Shown piece after piece: positions 1-10,406 of a DNA stretch of 64,000 bases. The DNA comes from Boesenbergia rotunda. Its lineage: Eukaryota > Streptophyta > Magnoliopsida > Zingiberales > Zingiberaceae. Each line of letters opens with the position of its first letter. Within the stretch, counting starts at the first letter, position 1. The notes under the pieces are model-generated. The model was not told where the DNA came from. It did not search any database and saw only the letters and a program-made list of their open reading frames with translations. The stretch covers positions 69,515 through 133,514 of the forward strand of contig JAGFNQ010002310.1 in assembly GCA_024364735.1 (NCBI GenBank), in the 5' to 3' direction. The translations under genes and the position numbers were made by a program.

Positions 1-176
1 TGGGTATTGCCACCAAGAGGTCTGGGAGTTAAAATTTGACAAAGTCAGTGTGTCCGCCCTCCACATGCACTAGCCACAACATCTGAGCTAGTAGTTTTCA
101 TAATTTACCTCCTCCGTGTTGGTCCTGGGACGGATTATTGGGGGCGTCGGGATGAGTGAATCGCCTTTTACCACCT
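1..176 (+). repeat. SINE-like retroposon family 1, copy 1
   Basis: First of three related copies (also 424-599 and 2489-2618). They share CTCCTCCGTGTTGGTCCTG-like wording in the middle and end in CCTTTTACCACC. The copy at 424 has GGTCTGGGTCAAATCC near its 5' end, which resembles a tRNA-type B box, so a tRNA-derived SINE is the best reading. The third copy has a target-site duplication, which supports retroposition. The left end may lie outside the window. Confidence 0.55.
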
Positions 177-423
177 AGATGTGTTATACAAGCCCTTAGT
201 AAATAATCTACTAGTTACTCCTTGATTTTGTATAATTGATTCTTACATTATGATCATCTTTTGTTTCTTTGATAAAGAATTAATCAATTTTAATATACTT
301 GATACGATCATGTCGAACTAGATTATGAGCAATGCTAATAGTTATTTATTATCACAATGTAGCAACACGGACTTCTGTTAAAGATGAATATTTTGTTCCC
401 ACAGGATGGATTGATGGTTAGTA

Positions 424-599
424 TATGGGTGTTACCACCAAGAGGTCTGGGTCAAATCCTGGCAAAGATAGTATGCTCGTCCTCCCCACGCGCTAGCCAC
501 AGCATTCGGGCTAGTAGCCCCTGTGATTTATCTCCTCCGTGTTGGTCCTGAGACGAGTTGGTGGGGGCACAGGGGCGAACGATTTACCTTTTACCACCA
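424..599 (+). repeat. SINE-like retroposon family 1, copy 2
   Basis: Best preserved copy of the family. It begins near GGGTGTTACCACCAAGAGG, has a B-box-like GGGTCAAATCC, and ends in TTTTACCACC. I see no clear target-site duplication around it. It is too degenerate to be a functional tRNA gene. Confidence 0.55.
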
Positions 600-747
600 A
601 AACATGAATATCTTGCAAAAACTTCTTTTAGTAATAGAAGTTCACAAAATTCTTGTGCCATAGCTCTGTATTTGATTCGACACATGACCTAGCTAGTAAC
701 CCACCAAATTTATTGCTTCTCCAAATCACTAGATTTTCTCCAATAAA

Positions 748-925
748 AAAAACATGATTAACGAGATTTTTTCAATCTCGAGTGATTGGTCCGGTCCCAT
801 AGAAGTTTCCCATCGAGCGCCAGGGTAAATCGGGAAGTGCTCACGGTGGGCGGTCTAAAAACCCAGCGTCCCAGGATTCGTGCCCTATTTGAAGCTAGGG
901 ATTGAACCGCGGATGTCTGGGAGAT
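748..925 (-). repeat. tRNA-derived SINE family 2, copy a (head-truncated)
   Basis: Read on the minus strand it starts at a B-box-like GGTTCAATCCC and continues through a body shared with the adjacent copy (GGGACGCTGGG, then CCCGATTTACCCTGGCG, then GGGAAACTTC). It ends in a small hairpin, GAGATTGAAAAAATCTC. The A-box half is missing. GATTTTCTCCAATAAA-like words flank it at 731-747 and 921-939, matching a duplicated target site. Confidence 0.6.
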
Positions 926-943
926 TTTTTCCAATAAAAAATG

Positions 944-1177
944 ATTTACGAGGTTTTTTCAACCTCGGGCAACTGGCCCGGCCTCACGAAAGTTTCCCAT
1001 CAGTCGCCAGGATAAATCGGGAACCGCTCGCTGTGGACGGTCTAGAAGCTCAGCGTCCCAGGGTTCGCACCCCATTTGAAAGAAAAATTCCTAAAAGTCA
1101 TAGCTAGGGATCAAACCACGGATGTTTAGAATAGTGACTAGTCACCCGACCTACCGCTACACCACAACCTTGGAGGC
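944..1177 (-). repeat. tRNA-derived SINE family 2, copy b (complete head)
   Basis: On the minus strand it has an A-box-like TGGTGTAGCGGTAGG and a B-box-like GGTTTGATCCC at tRNA-like spacing. A body of about 150 bp follows, then a terminal hairpin GAGGTTGAAAAAACCTC. The flanking word GATTTTCTCCAATAAA occurs at 1178-1193 and, slightly altered, at 921-939, where it is shared with copy a. Two head-to-tail SINEs sharing one target word is unusual. Confidence 0.65.
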
Positions 1178-1193
1178 GATTTTCTCCAATAAA

Positions 1194-1494
1194 GGCACAA
1201 TATGTGGAAGTTGATCTTCTATCATTAGAAGATCCTTCCCGCTCAACATTAGTGTATATATGTTTCTATACCCATAATGACCATTATTTAAAAAGAGTAA
1301 TCCTTTCCTATAACTTGATTTGAAATATCATAAAATCTAAAAAAATACAACATGAAGGTGTATAGTCTTAGGGCTATGCATAAATTAATTTACTATACTC
1401 GGTCAATCGGTCGTGTATGAGAAAGATAATTGAGTTTCCCAACTAATTTTTGATATTGATCGATATTGATTAATTCTTTAATATGTTAATCGAG
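1194..1494. other. AT-rich spacer, no gene seen
   Basis: I find no reading frame, RNA gene or repeat I can name here. It separates the SINE pair from the LTR-like segment that follows. Confidence 0.5.
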
Positions 1495-2390
1495 TGTATG
1501 ATTGGTGATAAGGATGAGCATCCTGGGATGGCCACGTGGTGTGAAAAAAGTACGTGGCAGGGTCCACCGAACCTGAGCTCCAAGGTCAGACCGATCGAGA
1601 TCATCTCAGAAAAATGGATCAGAGCCTCGAAGTCAGGCCAGCAATCGGGCTCCCGAGACTACCTCGGCAGGACAGACGTCCGAGGTCAGGCCGGATTTCA
1701 GGCTCTTGAGACCATCTCGGTAAAACAAATGAAGACCTTGATGTCAGCTCAAGAGATAAGACTCCGAGACTGATTCAAGAGAGTGGAGCTCAAAGATCAA
1801 TATAAGAGTTAAAAAGCTCGACTTTAAGTAGTCGTTCTTCTTTCTAGAACAGGAAAGTCATCGGATAATTATTGTCCGCAACACGCGGCAATTAAGACTT
1901 TAATGATTACAGCGGCCGTTATCAAAAGATATCAAGCAACCGATGATTAAGGAGCGTGGAGGAGAACATGGAGACACGTGTAACCGAAACCTCAAGTATA
2001 TAAGGTGCTTCGACATTCAGGTAAAGGGGGAAAGCTTTCCGAACTTCAGTAAAATTCTGATTCCTCGTTGTCCTCTTGAAAGAGATAAGACTTCTGACTT
2101 GAGCGTCGGAGTGGGAAAGCTTTCCGAACTTCAGGTAAAGGGGGAAAGCTTCCCGAACTTCAGTAAAATTCTAATTCCTCGTTGTCCTCTTGAAAGAGAT
2201 AAGACTTCTGACTTGAGCGTCGGAGTGGGCTCCGCCGAAAAATCTTCTAGTGTGTTCCCATTAACACTCGTGTTAATCTCGCAGGATGTGAGCATCTTCT
2301 CCCCGTCACCGTCTTCATAGGTTGCACTTTGGTGACTCGCCATCCGCATTGTTCCCTTCCAAAACAATTGACTTTAATGGAAGTATATGC
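1495..2390 (+). repeat. Tat-lineage-like gypsy LTR fragment with an internal 114-bp tandem duplication
   Basis: GC-richer than its surroundings. It holds a TATA-like AGTATATAAGG (about 1994-2004) and, downstream, CTGACTTGAGCGTCGGAGTG twice. That wording is typical, from memory, of plant Tat-lineage LTRs. A unit starting CAGGTAAAGGGGGAAAGC begins at 2018 and again at 2132 (period 114 bp). The 12-bp palindrome GGAAAGCTTTCC occurs twice and a one-base variant a third time. The LTR boundaries are uncertain, and no primer binding site or coding region follows, so it is a solo or truncated LTR. The reverse complement of the GTCGGAGTG block recurs at about 53,867. Confidence 0.5.
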
Positions 2391-2488
2391 AAGTTTATAG
2401 TCCAACATTCTAGATTTCAAACATTAGTAAATTGAACTCAATCAGATGACTATACTTAGTTGACGGGGCGAGAAAGAGAAAATTTATA

Positions 2489-2618
2489 GGTATACCCATC
2501 CTCCCCGCGCGTTAGTTACAATATTCGGATTAGTAGCTCTCGTGATTCACCTTCTCTGTGTTGACTCTGTGACAAGTTGGTGGGAGCGCTGGGATGAGCG
2601 AATTTCCTTTTACCACCT
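2489..2618 (+). repeat. SINE-like retroposon family 1, copy 3 (5'-truncated, with TSD)
   Basis: It lacks the B-box end but keeps the body and the TTTTACCACCT 3' end. It is flanked by AGAAAGAGAAAATTTATA at 2471-2488 and a near-identical copy at 2619-2636 (one A/G difference). A duplication of about 18 bp is typical of LINE-mediated retroposition. It also fixes the orientation and 3' end of the family. Confidence 0.65.
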
Positions 2619-2639
2619 AGAAAGAGAAAATTTGTAAGA

Positions 2640-2937
2640 CATCGAACTTGAGTCACATTCTTAGTTAACTCAGGATATCACCCTTCAGTCAATTGGCGTC
2701 CTAATTATAGTCATGCCTATATTTAAATTAAGATCTACCTTGTGCATGTTTCTCCTCATAGATCACACAAAAGCTTATTTTTTGCAATTTGACTTCACCA
2801 CTAAGGTTATCTCTCACTAGATCCTTAAGTCCCTCAGAAATACTTAACCCATGACTCGCTCCGTGTGTCATTCTCCATTCTCTCCCTATGTAGTTTACCT
2901 TCTTTCAGCTGTCAGCATTGCTCCTTGATGCTATACA
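2640..2937. other. Spacer without recognised features
   Basis: AT-rich sequence between the third SINE-like copy and the LTR that begins at 2938. No supported gene. Confidence 0.5.
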
Positions 2938-3968
2938 TGTTGGGGCAATCTATTGTCCAGGGTGATCATGTATTTTGATATTTGGGCAAAGGGTTTAAGT
3001 TAGGTTCACCCTTGTATTTGATGTATGTATTTTAGTGTGCAGGTTTGCAGGATACACATGGACTTAGCTAGACGGCTTCAGGTCCGGTGAAGGATGATGT
3101 GAGGAGACAACCTGTGGGCTTGTGTGCATCCGAGGGACCGCGGACAAAGTAGGGACGATGAGCCGAGGGAAGCGAACTTCGAGGCATACACGAAAGATAG
3201 CATAGGGAGACGAGCTGTGGGCTTGCATGCATCCGAGGGACGAGAGCCAAAGTCGAAGAAGACTTAAAGGCAACAGGTTGAGGCTGCTGGATGAAGAGTC
3301 AGCTAAGTTGTGAGGGTTCGCGTGCTGAGAGAAGTGTACTCGGGAAATCCTAGGGTTCGAGTGCTGAGAGAATTGTACTCGGGAAGGAAAACCTTAGGTT
3401 TAAAGGTGGACCAGTCGACTGATGCTTGGATCAGTCGACTGATGAAGTCTACAGAAAGATCAATCGACTGATCCAAGCATCAGTCAACTGATGGCGGCTG
3501 GAATTCGAACGTTGGGCTGTAACGTTCGAATCCAAGTGGGACCAATCGACTGGTGCTTGGGCCAGTCGACTGGTAATGGTTCTTTCAGCAAAGAGCTCTA
3601 TTTAAGAGGGCTTGGTTTTGGCTGAGAGTTCTTGACGAAATAAGCTTGGTTAGAGCTTATTAGTAGTCTTCTAGTACTCAGGTATTATCGAGGGTTTGTG
3701 GCGAGGTTTCTCTACCCACAAGGAGCGACAAGAGCTAGCCGGAGGTCTTCCGAGGACTCATCCACCGACGGATCGAGATCGTCCACCTTACGGACAGTCG
3801 TGGAGTAGGAGCTTTATCTCCGAACCACGTAAATGGTTTGTGTTAGAATTAGTTTTAATTTATAGTTTAAGTTTCCGCTTGTGCGTGCTAACACTTGTAG
3901 GAAGAAACCGCGAATCAAGTAGTTGATCGACTATTCACCCCCTCTAGCTAAACGTCAAGGTCCCAACA
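2938..3968 (+). repeat. 5' LTR of gag-only element A
   Basis: 1031 bp, TG...CA. It contains two copies of a unit of about 120 bp built around CGAGGGACCGCGGAC / CGAGGGACGAGAGCC (3087-3250). Then come six CAGTCGACTG-type palindromes (about 3412-3575) and a TATA-like TATTTAA at 3599-3605. The R/U5 side ends TATTCACCCCCTCTAGC... then CCCAACA. Two of the palindromes lie in a hairpin with perfect 18-bp arms (3421-3438 against 3464-3481). Confidence 0.85.
3599..3605 (+). promoter_or_regulatory. TATA-like box of the gag-only LTR
   Basis: CTCTATTTAAGAGG lies directly after the palindrome cluster. The same placement recurs at 7362-7368, 44281-44287, 45120-45126 and 48927-48933 in the other LTRs of the family. 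Confidence 0.5.
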
Positions 3969-3970
3969 AG

Positions 3971-3982
3971 TGGTATCAGAGC
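3971..3982 (+). other. Primer binding site (initiator tRNA-Met) of element A
   Basis: TGGTATCAGAGC lies two bases after the LTR end. It matches the complement of the plant initiator tRNA-Met 3' end, the usual primer of plant copia and many gypsy elements. Confidence 0.85.
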
Positions 3983-4035
3983 GAGGTTCACTCTTGTTGA
4001 AATAACCACCAAAAGAGCAAAGGTACTAGAGGAAG

Positions 4036-5588
4036 ATGGATTCGGAAGCTCCGCTTGGATGGGATATTCGGATCCCATCTCCATACGATCGAGATGACTT
4101 CGATTATTGGAGGAAGCGGTTGGAGACGTGGTTCCAAATGGATTGGGACCATTAGACCGCATTGGAGGTTCCATTTGAAGCACCAACGGACAAGAAGGGA
4201 AAACGCCTTCGACCTCGGTATTGGACCAAGGATCAAACGGAGGAAGTGGAGGTGGACAAGGAGGTAACTAGAATTGTATTAAATTTATTACCTTCATATA
4301 TTGTGTCAAATATAGGAGAATACAAGAATACGTATAAGCTATGGAGAAAGGTGATAGCTTTACATGAAAATTCGACACAAAGACAAGGAGAGGAGGAGCC
4401 TAAGGAAAATGGGTCATTGGTCCAAGAGAAGGAAAAGGACCAATCGGAGGTTGAATCAAGCTCAACACCCGAAGAAGAGGAGAAGGTGGAATCGTCCACA
4501 TCCTCAAGTGAGGAAGAAATAGATGAAATCTCCATGTCAAGGATTGAGGGGGAGGAATGACCATCCTCAATGCCGGAGCAAGAAGAAGTGCCCACCTCCA
4601 CCATAGCAAAGTCAAAGGATCACATAATTTGCTTTGAATGCAATCAAAAGGGACACTATAAGGACAAGTGTCCATTGCGTAAGAAAAAGGAGGTAAACTC
4701 TAAATCCAAGTCGATTTCTTTAAAATCTAACATGGGTTATAGGGAAAAGAAGAAAATGTATATTAGGTGCTTCACGTGTGGTGAGCTAGGTTATTACTAC
4801 ACCAAATGCTCAAGGAAAGAAGAATTCAAGAAATTAGAGCATTTGAGGAAATGGGAAAAGAAGGAAAAGAAGAAAATCTCACATCAAGGGGGAGCTACAA
4901 GGGTAGGGAGGTAATCCCTAACTTTAGATGTAATTCAAATTCTTTATGAATGTTAGAAATAATGAAGATTATTTACCCATGCATAATTTTAGTTTTAGAT
5001 ATCATGACACAAATAGGGTTAATGTTGCATATCAAAATCCTAGGGAATTCATACATCATGATAAACCTAGAACCTTTAGACCTAAGGACCAAGGTATTTA
5101 ATCCCATGAAAGAGAGACATATGCCTAAAATGGGTAGGTCTAGGAATGTCCAAGGTAGATATGTTGATTCTAGGTTTAAGAACCTAGAAAGGGAAAATCA
5201 AGTTTTAAGGGCAAAGCTTGATAAATTAGAGAAAACCCTAGATAGATTCACTATTGGATCTAAGGGTTTAGGTATGGAGTTGGGTGGTCAAAAACTCAAC
5301 AATGATAGATCGGGTTTAGGATATCGATCTAAGTTCTCCAATGCCAATGAAAAGAAATATGTTAGGGTAGCATATAACTATGGCAAGGAGGGGAATTCCA
5401 AAAATGGAAAGGGGATGTCATTTAAAAGCAAGAAGAAAGTCTTAACTAAGGACAAGGGGTTCAAGGTTAAGAAAGTGAAGGTTGTAGGACAAGAGTCACC
5501 GGAAGTATTTCGATGTGGCATAGCGTTTGTTGAGTCACCTAGGGAGGTGGCTATGGCTAAGAGCTCAAGGGGGAGCTCTAGGAACTAA
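4036..5588 (+). pseudogene. Copia-type Gag, element A, broken
   Basis: Would encode the capsid/nucleocapsid polyprotein of a copia-like element. The frame starts at ATG 4036. An N-terminal FDYWRKRLETWF block resembles copia Gag (UBN2-like), and LWRKVIALHEN follows. An acidic Ser/Glu-rich linker leads to zinc knuckle 1, CFECNQKGHYKDKC (residues about 199-212), and knuckle 2, CFTCGELGYYYTKC (245-258), whose zinc-binding His is Tyr. After a frameshift near 4905-4950 the C-terminal part continues with a coiled-coil-like NLERENQVLRAKLDKLEKTL and SGLGYRS, a motif of plant copia Gag C-termini. In-frame stops lie near 4153 and at 4558-4560. Coding ends where a protease would begin in an autonomous relative. 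Confidence 0.75.
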
Positions 5589-6726
5589 GTTGGGACCCAT
5601 GGTCTATAGATCCCGGGAGGATTTCTCTCGGAAGTCTAGATGAGTCATAAAGTGTGTCAAAGGATGTGGAGACGGATTTGAGTCTCAATCCTAGGGAGTT
5701 TGCATATTGGATTTAAGTATCATGCATAAAATATGACATAGGGGGGCATATTGCATGGAAGTTGATTTTTGATGTATAGATGTCATGTAAATCAATGCTA
5801 GCGAAGCATTGTGGTTGGGTATGAGCAGATACATCAAGAGGAGATCAAAATTAGGACTTTAGGTTAAGGTACAATTGAACTATTTAGACAGTTTTGAGTT
5901 TTGTGTCAATTTTGGGATTGGTGATAGATACATTTTTGAATGTATTTTTCCCAAGAGGACACGGGCACTACAAACCTCTCCACAAAATTTAGAAATTTTT
6001 GGAGATTTGTAGAATTTCTGGTGTATTTATGAAATTGGGTCAGAAATGCTGAAAATGGGATTTTCAGAGTTCCAGCCGACTGATTCAGGGGGCAGCCGAC
6101 TGGTAATAGTGCTGTCGGAGAGAGACTAGCTACTATATAATTTTTCAATGGAGATCAGTCGACTGGTAACTGTCGCAGTCGACTGATATAGGCTGAAACT
6201 GTTTTTCAGCAATCGAAAAGTGTCGTAATGATGTAAAATAAGTGTATAATCTTATGGGGGGTTAATACACTTTGTTTATGATCACTAGAGGTTAAAGGAT
6301 CTAATAAGAAGAAAATTGTTGGAGTCCTTTTAATGTGTGGCAAAGGGGGAGAAGTGTTGGGTTTAAGTGGGAAACCAAACACGCCTTTGCAAGAAATCGT
6401 AGGTCAAGGGGAGCTTAGGTAAAAGGGCAGCATTGTTGCTCATTTGGTGACAAAGGGGGAACCTTGGAAAGGTTCTTAAAAAAGCCTTTGTAAGTCAAAT
6501 ATAGGGGAGCCTTGGAGAGGTTATTAAAAAGCCCATTTTGGTAAAAAGCCTAACTCTTGGGGAAGTTAAGTGTGGGGATACCTTGTGATAGGATCCATGC
6601 ACATTTGCATTGCATATGCATTGGCGGTATAAGTCCAAGGTGAAGCCTTGACAACGTAAGTTCAAATGGTTATTAACATTGTATTTACTATTTGTTTTTC
6701 ATAACTTAAACGTATTGCCAAACATC
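5589..6726 (+). other. Long 3' untranslated region of element A
   Basis: About 1.1 kb without coding capacity. It has four CAGYCGACTG palindromes in two pairs (about 6072-6105 and 6150-6187), each pair about 20 bp apart. Several polypurine-like words (AAAGGGGGAGAAG near 6343, others near 6410, 6462 and 6500) precede the true polypurine tract. Confidence 0.6.
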
Positions 6727-6740
6727 AAAAAGGGGGAGAT
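6727..6740 (+). other. Polypurine tract of element A
   Basis: AAAAAGGGGGAGAT immediately precedes the 3' LTR. It is the expected plus-strand primer, and the same word precedes the LTRs of copies B and C. Confidence 0.8.
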
Positions 6741-7736
6741 TGTTGGGGTAATCTATGGTCCGGGGTGACCATGTATTTTGATGTTTGGGCAAAGGGTTTA
6801 AGTTAGGTTCACCATTGTGTTTGATGTGTATATTTGAGTGTGCAGGTTTGTAGGATACACATAGACTTAGCTGAACGGCTTCGGGTCCGGTGAAGGATGG
6901 TGTGAGGAGACAAGCCATGGGCTTGTATGCATCCGAGGGACCGCGGACAAAGCAGGGACGATGATCTGAGGGAAGTGAACTTCGAGGCATACGCGAAAGA
7001 TGGCATGAGGAGACGAGCCGTGGGCTTGCATGCATCCGAGGGACGAGAGCCAAAGTCAAAGAAGGCTTGAAGACAACAGGTTGAGGCTGCTAGATGAAGA
7101 GTCAGCTAAGTTGTGAGGGTTCGCGTGCTGAGAGAAGTGTACTCGGGAAATCCTAGGGTTCGAGTGCTGAGAGAATTGTACTCGGGAAGGAAAACCTTAG
7201 GTTTAAGGGTGGACCAGTCGACTGATGCTTGGATCAGTCTACTGATGAAGTCCACAGAAAGATCAGTCGACTGGTTTCGGCTGGAATTCGATCGTTGGGC
7301 TGCAACGTTCGAATCCAAGTGAACCAGTCGACTGGTAACGACTGTTTTCAGCTGAGAGCTCTATTTAAGAGAGCTCGGTTTGGCTGGGCAGAGGTTGACG
7401 AAATAAGCTTAGATAGAGCTTATTAGTAGTCTCCAAGTGCTCAGGGATTGTCAAGAGTTTGTTGTGAGGTTTCTCCACCCACAAGGAGCAACAAGAGCTA
7501 GCCGGAGGTCTTCCGGGGACTCATCCACCGACGGTTCGGGATCGTCCACCTTACGGACAGCCGTGGAGTAGGTGCTTTATCTCTGAACCACGTAAATCGG
7601 TTTGTCTCTCCTAGTTGTTAGTTTTAGTTATTTGTTATTCCACTTGCGCACTAACAACGTGTAGGAAGAGAACCGCGATTGAAGTGGGTGATCGGCTATT
7701 CACTCCCGCTCTAGCCGTACGCATCGATCCCCAACA
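6741..7736 (+). repeat. 3' LTR of gag-only element A
   Basis: 996 bp, TGTTGGGG...CCAACA. Same organisation as the 5' LTR but with four rather than six CAGTCGACTG-type palindromes (about 7209-7336), and a different last 20 bp. TATA-like TATTTAA at 7362-7368. Confidence 0.85.
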
Positions 7737-8675
7737 AGAAATTGAATATTGCCAAATCGATTAATCAATTGATTCGAATCGTAATCGATTGCCGGTGAAA
7801 AAAGATTTTATGTTTTACTTTTTAAAATCGTTTCTAACTTGTATTTAGGGTTTATTGCTTAGAGCCGCCATATCCCCACCCCCATCCCCTCTCTTTTCTC
7901 CTTCTTCATCAAAGAGTGACATTTTGTTGCCATTTTCTTTTTCACCCTAGCCATTTTCTTCTCCAACAGCCGCCCTAGTTTCTGCTTCGGAAACTGCAAC
8001 CCTTAGTTACGCTTAAGATCTTGAGAATCGATTGGCCGATTGATTGAACACTATCAATTGATTGACCAATCGATTGATATGCATTTTGCGAGAAACAAAA
8101 ACTTACTGAATCGATTAGTCGATTGATTGAGCACTGTCAATTGATCGACTAATCAATTGGCTTAATTCCGCCTAGACAGCCTCCTAGGCGGTAGGCGACA
8201 GATGACCGTCCACCTACCGTCTAGCGCTTTTTAGAATACCGATTTACACAACTTAAAACATATATCAAATAAATTGTAATACTTAAATTCTTTAACCAAA
8301 TATCAAAATTCAAAAAGGGAGCTAACTATACACATGATATGCATCAACACAACTTAATTTATTGAATATAAAAAGCAATACCTTAGCAAATCAATAAACT
8401 GATTTTTTTATTTAATTTGATTAAATTCAATTTTCTTTCTCAATTTATAATTTGGATGATTACCTCAAACCTTCAACTTGCATCTCTACCGTAAATACAT
8501 AGCTAAGACAAGATGCAAATAGATTTATATCTTCGTGCCATCTTCACTATACAATTTTCAATATCATCCAAAACGCACACCACACCTGTAAAATGTATCA
8601 AAAGACTTAATATCTAAAATGACGACTTTTATATGTTAGTCCGCAGCACAACATCCGCGCGGCATTTTTATGATG
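7737..8675. other. Spacer with AATCGATT-rich palindromes
   Basis: No gene. It contains many AATCGATT and near variants, strongest at 8026-8160. A pyrimidine-rich stretch at about 7870-7990 looks like a decayed plant 5' leader or LTR. AT-rich from 8220 on. Confidence 0.45.
8026..8160. repeat. Two tandem hairpins built from AATCGATT palindromes
   Basis: Unit 1 (8026-8078) and unit 2 (8109-8160) are near copies. In unit 2 the arms 8109-8130 and 8137-8158 are inverted repeats of 22 bp with three mismatches around a 6-base loop, GCACTG. Each arm contains the self-complementary word AATCGATT or a close variant. No function is evident. Confidence 0.6.
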
Positions 8676-8685
8676 ATTTTTTAAG

Positions 8686-9400
8686 AGTTAATTGGAGAAA
8701 ACTCCCCAATCCCAAACTGACCTTTGCATGCACTCCCCACTTGATAAATTCTTTGCATTCACTCCCTGATGGATTGAGTATAAAAGAGTGAAAATTCAGT
8801 ATACATTGTAAAGATTTGAGTATAAATTGTTTGAGATTGAGTACTAATTTAAGAAATTTGAGTACAAAGTTTCGGTGACCCCTATGTGAAAATCTTGATG
8901 TGGTGAGTAAAAAAGAGTGAAAACTCAGTATATATTATAAAGATTTGAGTATAAATTGTTTGAGATTGAGTACTAATTTAAGAAATTTGAGTATAAAATT
9001 TCGGTGACTCCTCATGTGAAAATCTTGATGTGGTGGATGCAACCTCACATACTCAAATTTCTAAATTTTATACTCAAATTTTTTCAAATAATACCCAATT
9101 TAAATCAATTCATACTTAAATTTTGATAATGTATACAGAAATTTTTACTATATACTGAAACATTGTATACTCAAATTTTTTCAAATAATACTCAAATTTC
9201 TTAAATTAGTACTCAATCTCAAACAATTTATACTCAAATCTTTACGATTTATACTGAATTTTTACTCTTTTATACTGATAAAAAAATAACACATAAAACT
9301 GTCTTGTCAATTCCATCAGGGAGTACATGCAAAGAAATTTTTGGTTGGGGAGTGCATGCAAAGTCGAGTTTGATGTTGGGGAGTTTTCTCAAATTTTCCC
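8686..9400. mobile_element. Long-hairpin MITE with 10-bp target duplication (Mutator-like)
   Basis: Flanked by identical ATTTTTTAAG at 8676-8685 and 9401-9410. The ends are inverted: the left end reads GAGAAAACTCCCCAA then TTTGCATGCACTCCCC, and the right end is its complement. The left half holds a duplicated unit of about 130 bp (TTTGAGTATAAATTGTTTGA twice) and the right half holds its reverse complement (about 9165-9245), so most of the 715 bp can fold on itself. No coding capacity. A 9-10 bp duplication points to Mutator-type mobilisation; that assignment is inference. Confidence 0.75.
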
Positions 9401-9410
9401 ATTTTTTAAG

Positions 9411-10188
9411 CTTCTGGTTATATTAATAACCATGTAAAAAAATGATCCCCTAAAATATTTATTTTAAGGGAAAATTATTCTAAACTCTCAAATGACAAAC
9501 TAAACTTCTTCCTTAATTTTTATGTCAGAAAAAATTTATTCTCACTTCTTGCATGTAATTTTTTTTTTTACTTTAACTCTTTAATGCATATTGATTTAAC
9601 CTAATTATCCTATTTTTTTTTGATAAAAAAATCCAAAATAAGATATAACTCCTCTTAAATTCAGTATCATTTAAAAATAATCTAGTATATTTTTTATCAA
9701 ATTGAGTACGACTCTTTTTTAACCTGACCAATCGATTGGGACTTCATACCAAATGATTGGCTTAGGATGAATTGATTGTGATTGGACAGTCGATTGGATA
9801 GCTTTGATCGATTGAAAATCAGATTGGTAATCGATCAGCTGGGATTGTCACAAGAGAATAGAACCCTCATTTTTTATAGGTACAAAAGTCTAAAAGTAGG
9901 TATAATTCATCCTAAATTTAATATCATTTTAAAAGATTATGTTTTCTATCCAATTGAGCACGACTCTTGTTCCACTTGATCAATTGGCTTAGGCTGAATC
10001 AATTACCAATAGATTCATCTAAAAAAAAGAATCATGCTCAATTTGATAGAAAATATACTATATTCTAATTTAAATATGCTAAATTAAGAAGAAATTATAT
10101 ATATTTTTTTGGACCTTTTCTACCTATAAAAAATAAGATAATTAAGTAAATTGATGTCCATTGGAAAGCTAAAATAAATAAATATTTA
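9411..10188. other. AT-rich spacer with scattered AATCGATT words
   Basis: No gene supported. Further CAATCGATTG-like words occur at about 9729-9840 and 9985-10015. Confidence 0.4.
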
Positions 10189-10403
10189 GGGGGCGCTTGG
10201 TAAGCGGGTTTAGAAGGTGGGAATGGGAATGAAATCTATTTCATTCCCATTGATGATGCTTGGTATACGGGAATCGGAATCAAAATAAGGATATGATACC
10301 TTTGATTTCATAACCCACCCTCCACTAGGTTATCACCAAACCCATAAACCCCTCAATCAAACCCATTACCATTCTCTTTGTCAAATTTATACCAAACGCC
10401 CCC
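10189..10403. mobile_element. PIF/Harbinger-like (Tourist-type) MITE
   Basis: 215 bp bounded by inverted ends GGGGGCGCTTGGTA (left) and the complement of GGGGGCGTTTGGTA (right), flanked on both sides by TTA (10186-10188 and 10404-10406). A 3-bp TTA duplication and G-rich TTTGGT ends fit PIF/Harbinger MITEs. No coding sequence. Confidence 0.75.
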
Positions 10404-10406
10404 TTA

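Larger units (their letters stand above)
2938..7736 (+). mobile_element. Gag-only copia-type LTR retrotransposon (TR-GAG type), copy A
   Basis: Complete structure: 5' LTR 2938-3968, primer binding site 3971-3982, degraded gag, long 3' untranslated region, polypurine tract 6727-6740, 3' LTR 6741-7736. Both LTRs start TGTTGGGG and end CCAACA. The 2.8-kb interior encodes only a copia-type Gag with two zinc knuckles, and no protease, integrase or reverse transcriptase was found. This fits the non-autonomous TR-GAG class, which needs enzymes from a relative. The flanking 5-mers (ATACA and AGAAA) do not match, so this copy may be a recombinant or its target duplication may have decayed. Confidence 0.85.

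Noticed and set aside
944..1177. Functional tRNA gene on the minus strand
   Set aside because: A- and B-box words are present, but the cloverleaf does not close and the body is SINE-like and duplicated next door.
3412..3575. GTCGAC (SalI) sites as cloning or vector artefact
   Set aside because: The sites are part of longer diverged palindromes repeated across independent element copies, so they are genomic.
2933..7741. Target duplication for gag-only element A
   Set aside because: ATACA and AGAAA do not match. I report the element without a duplication.
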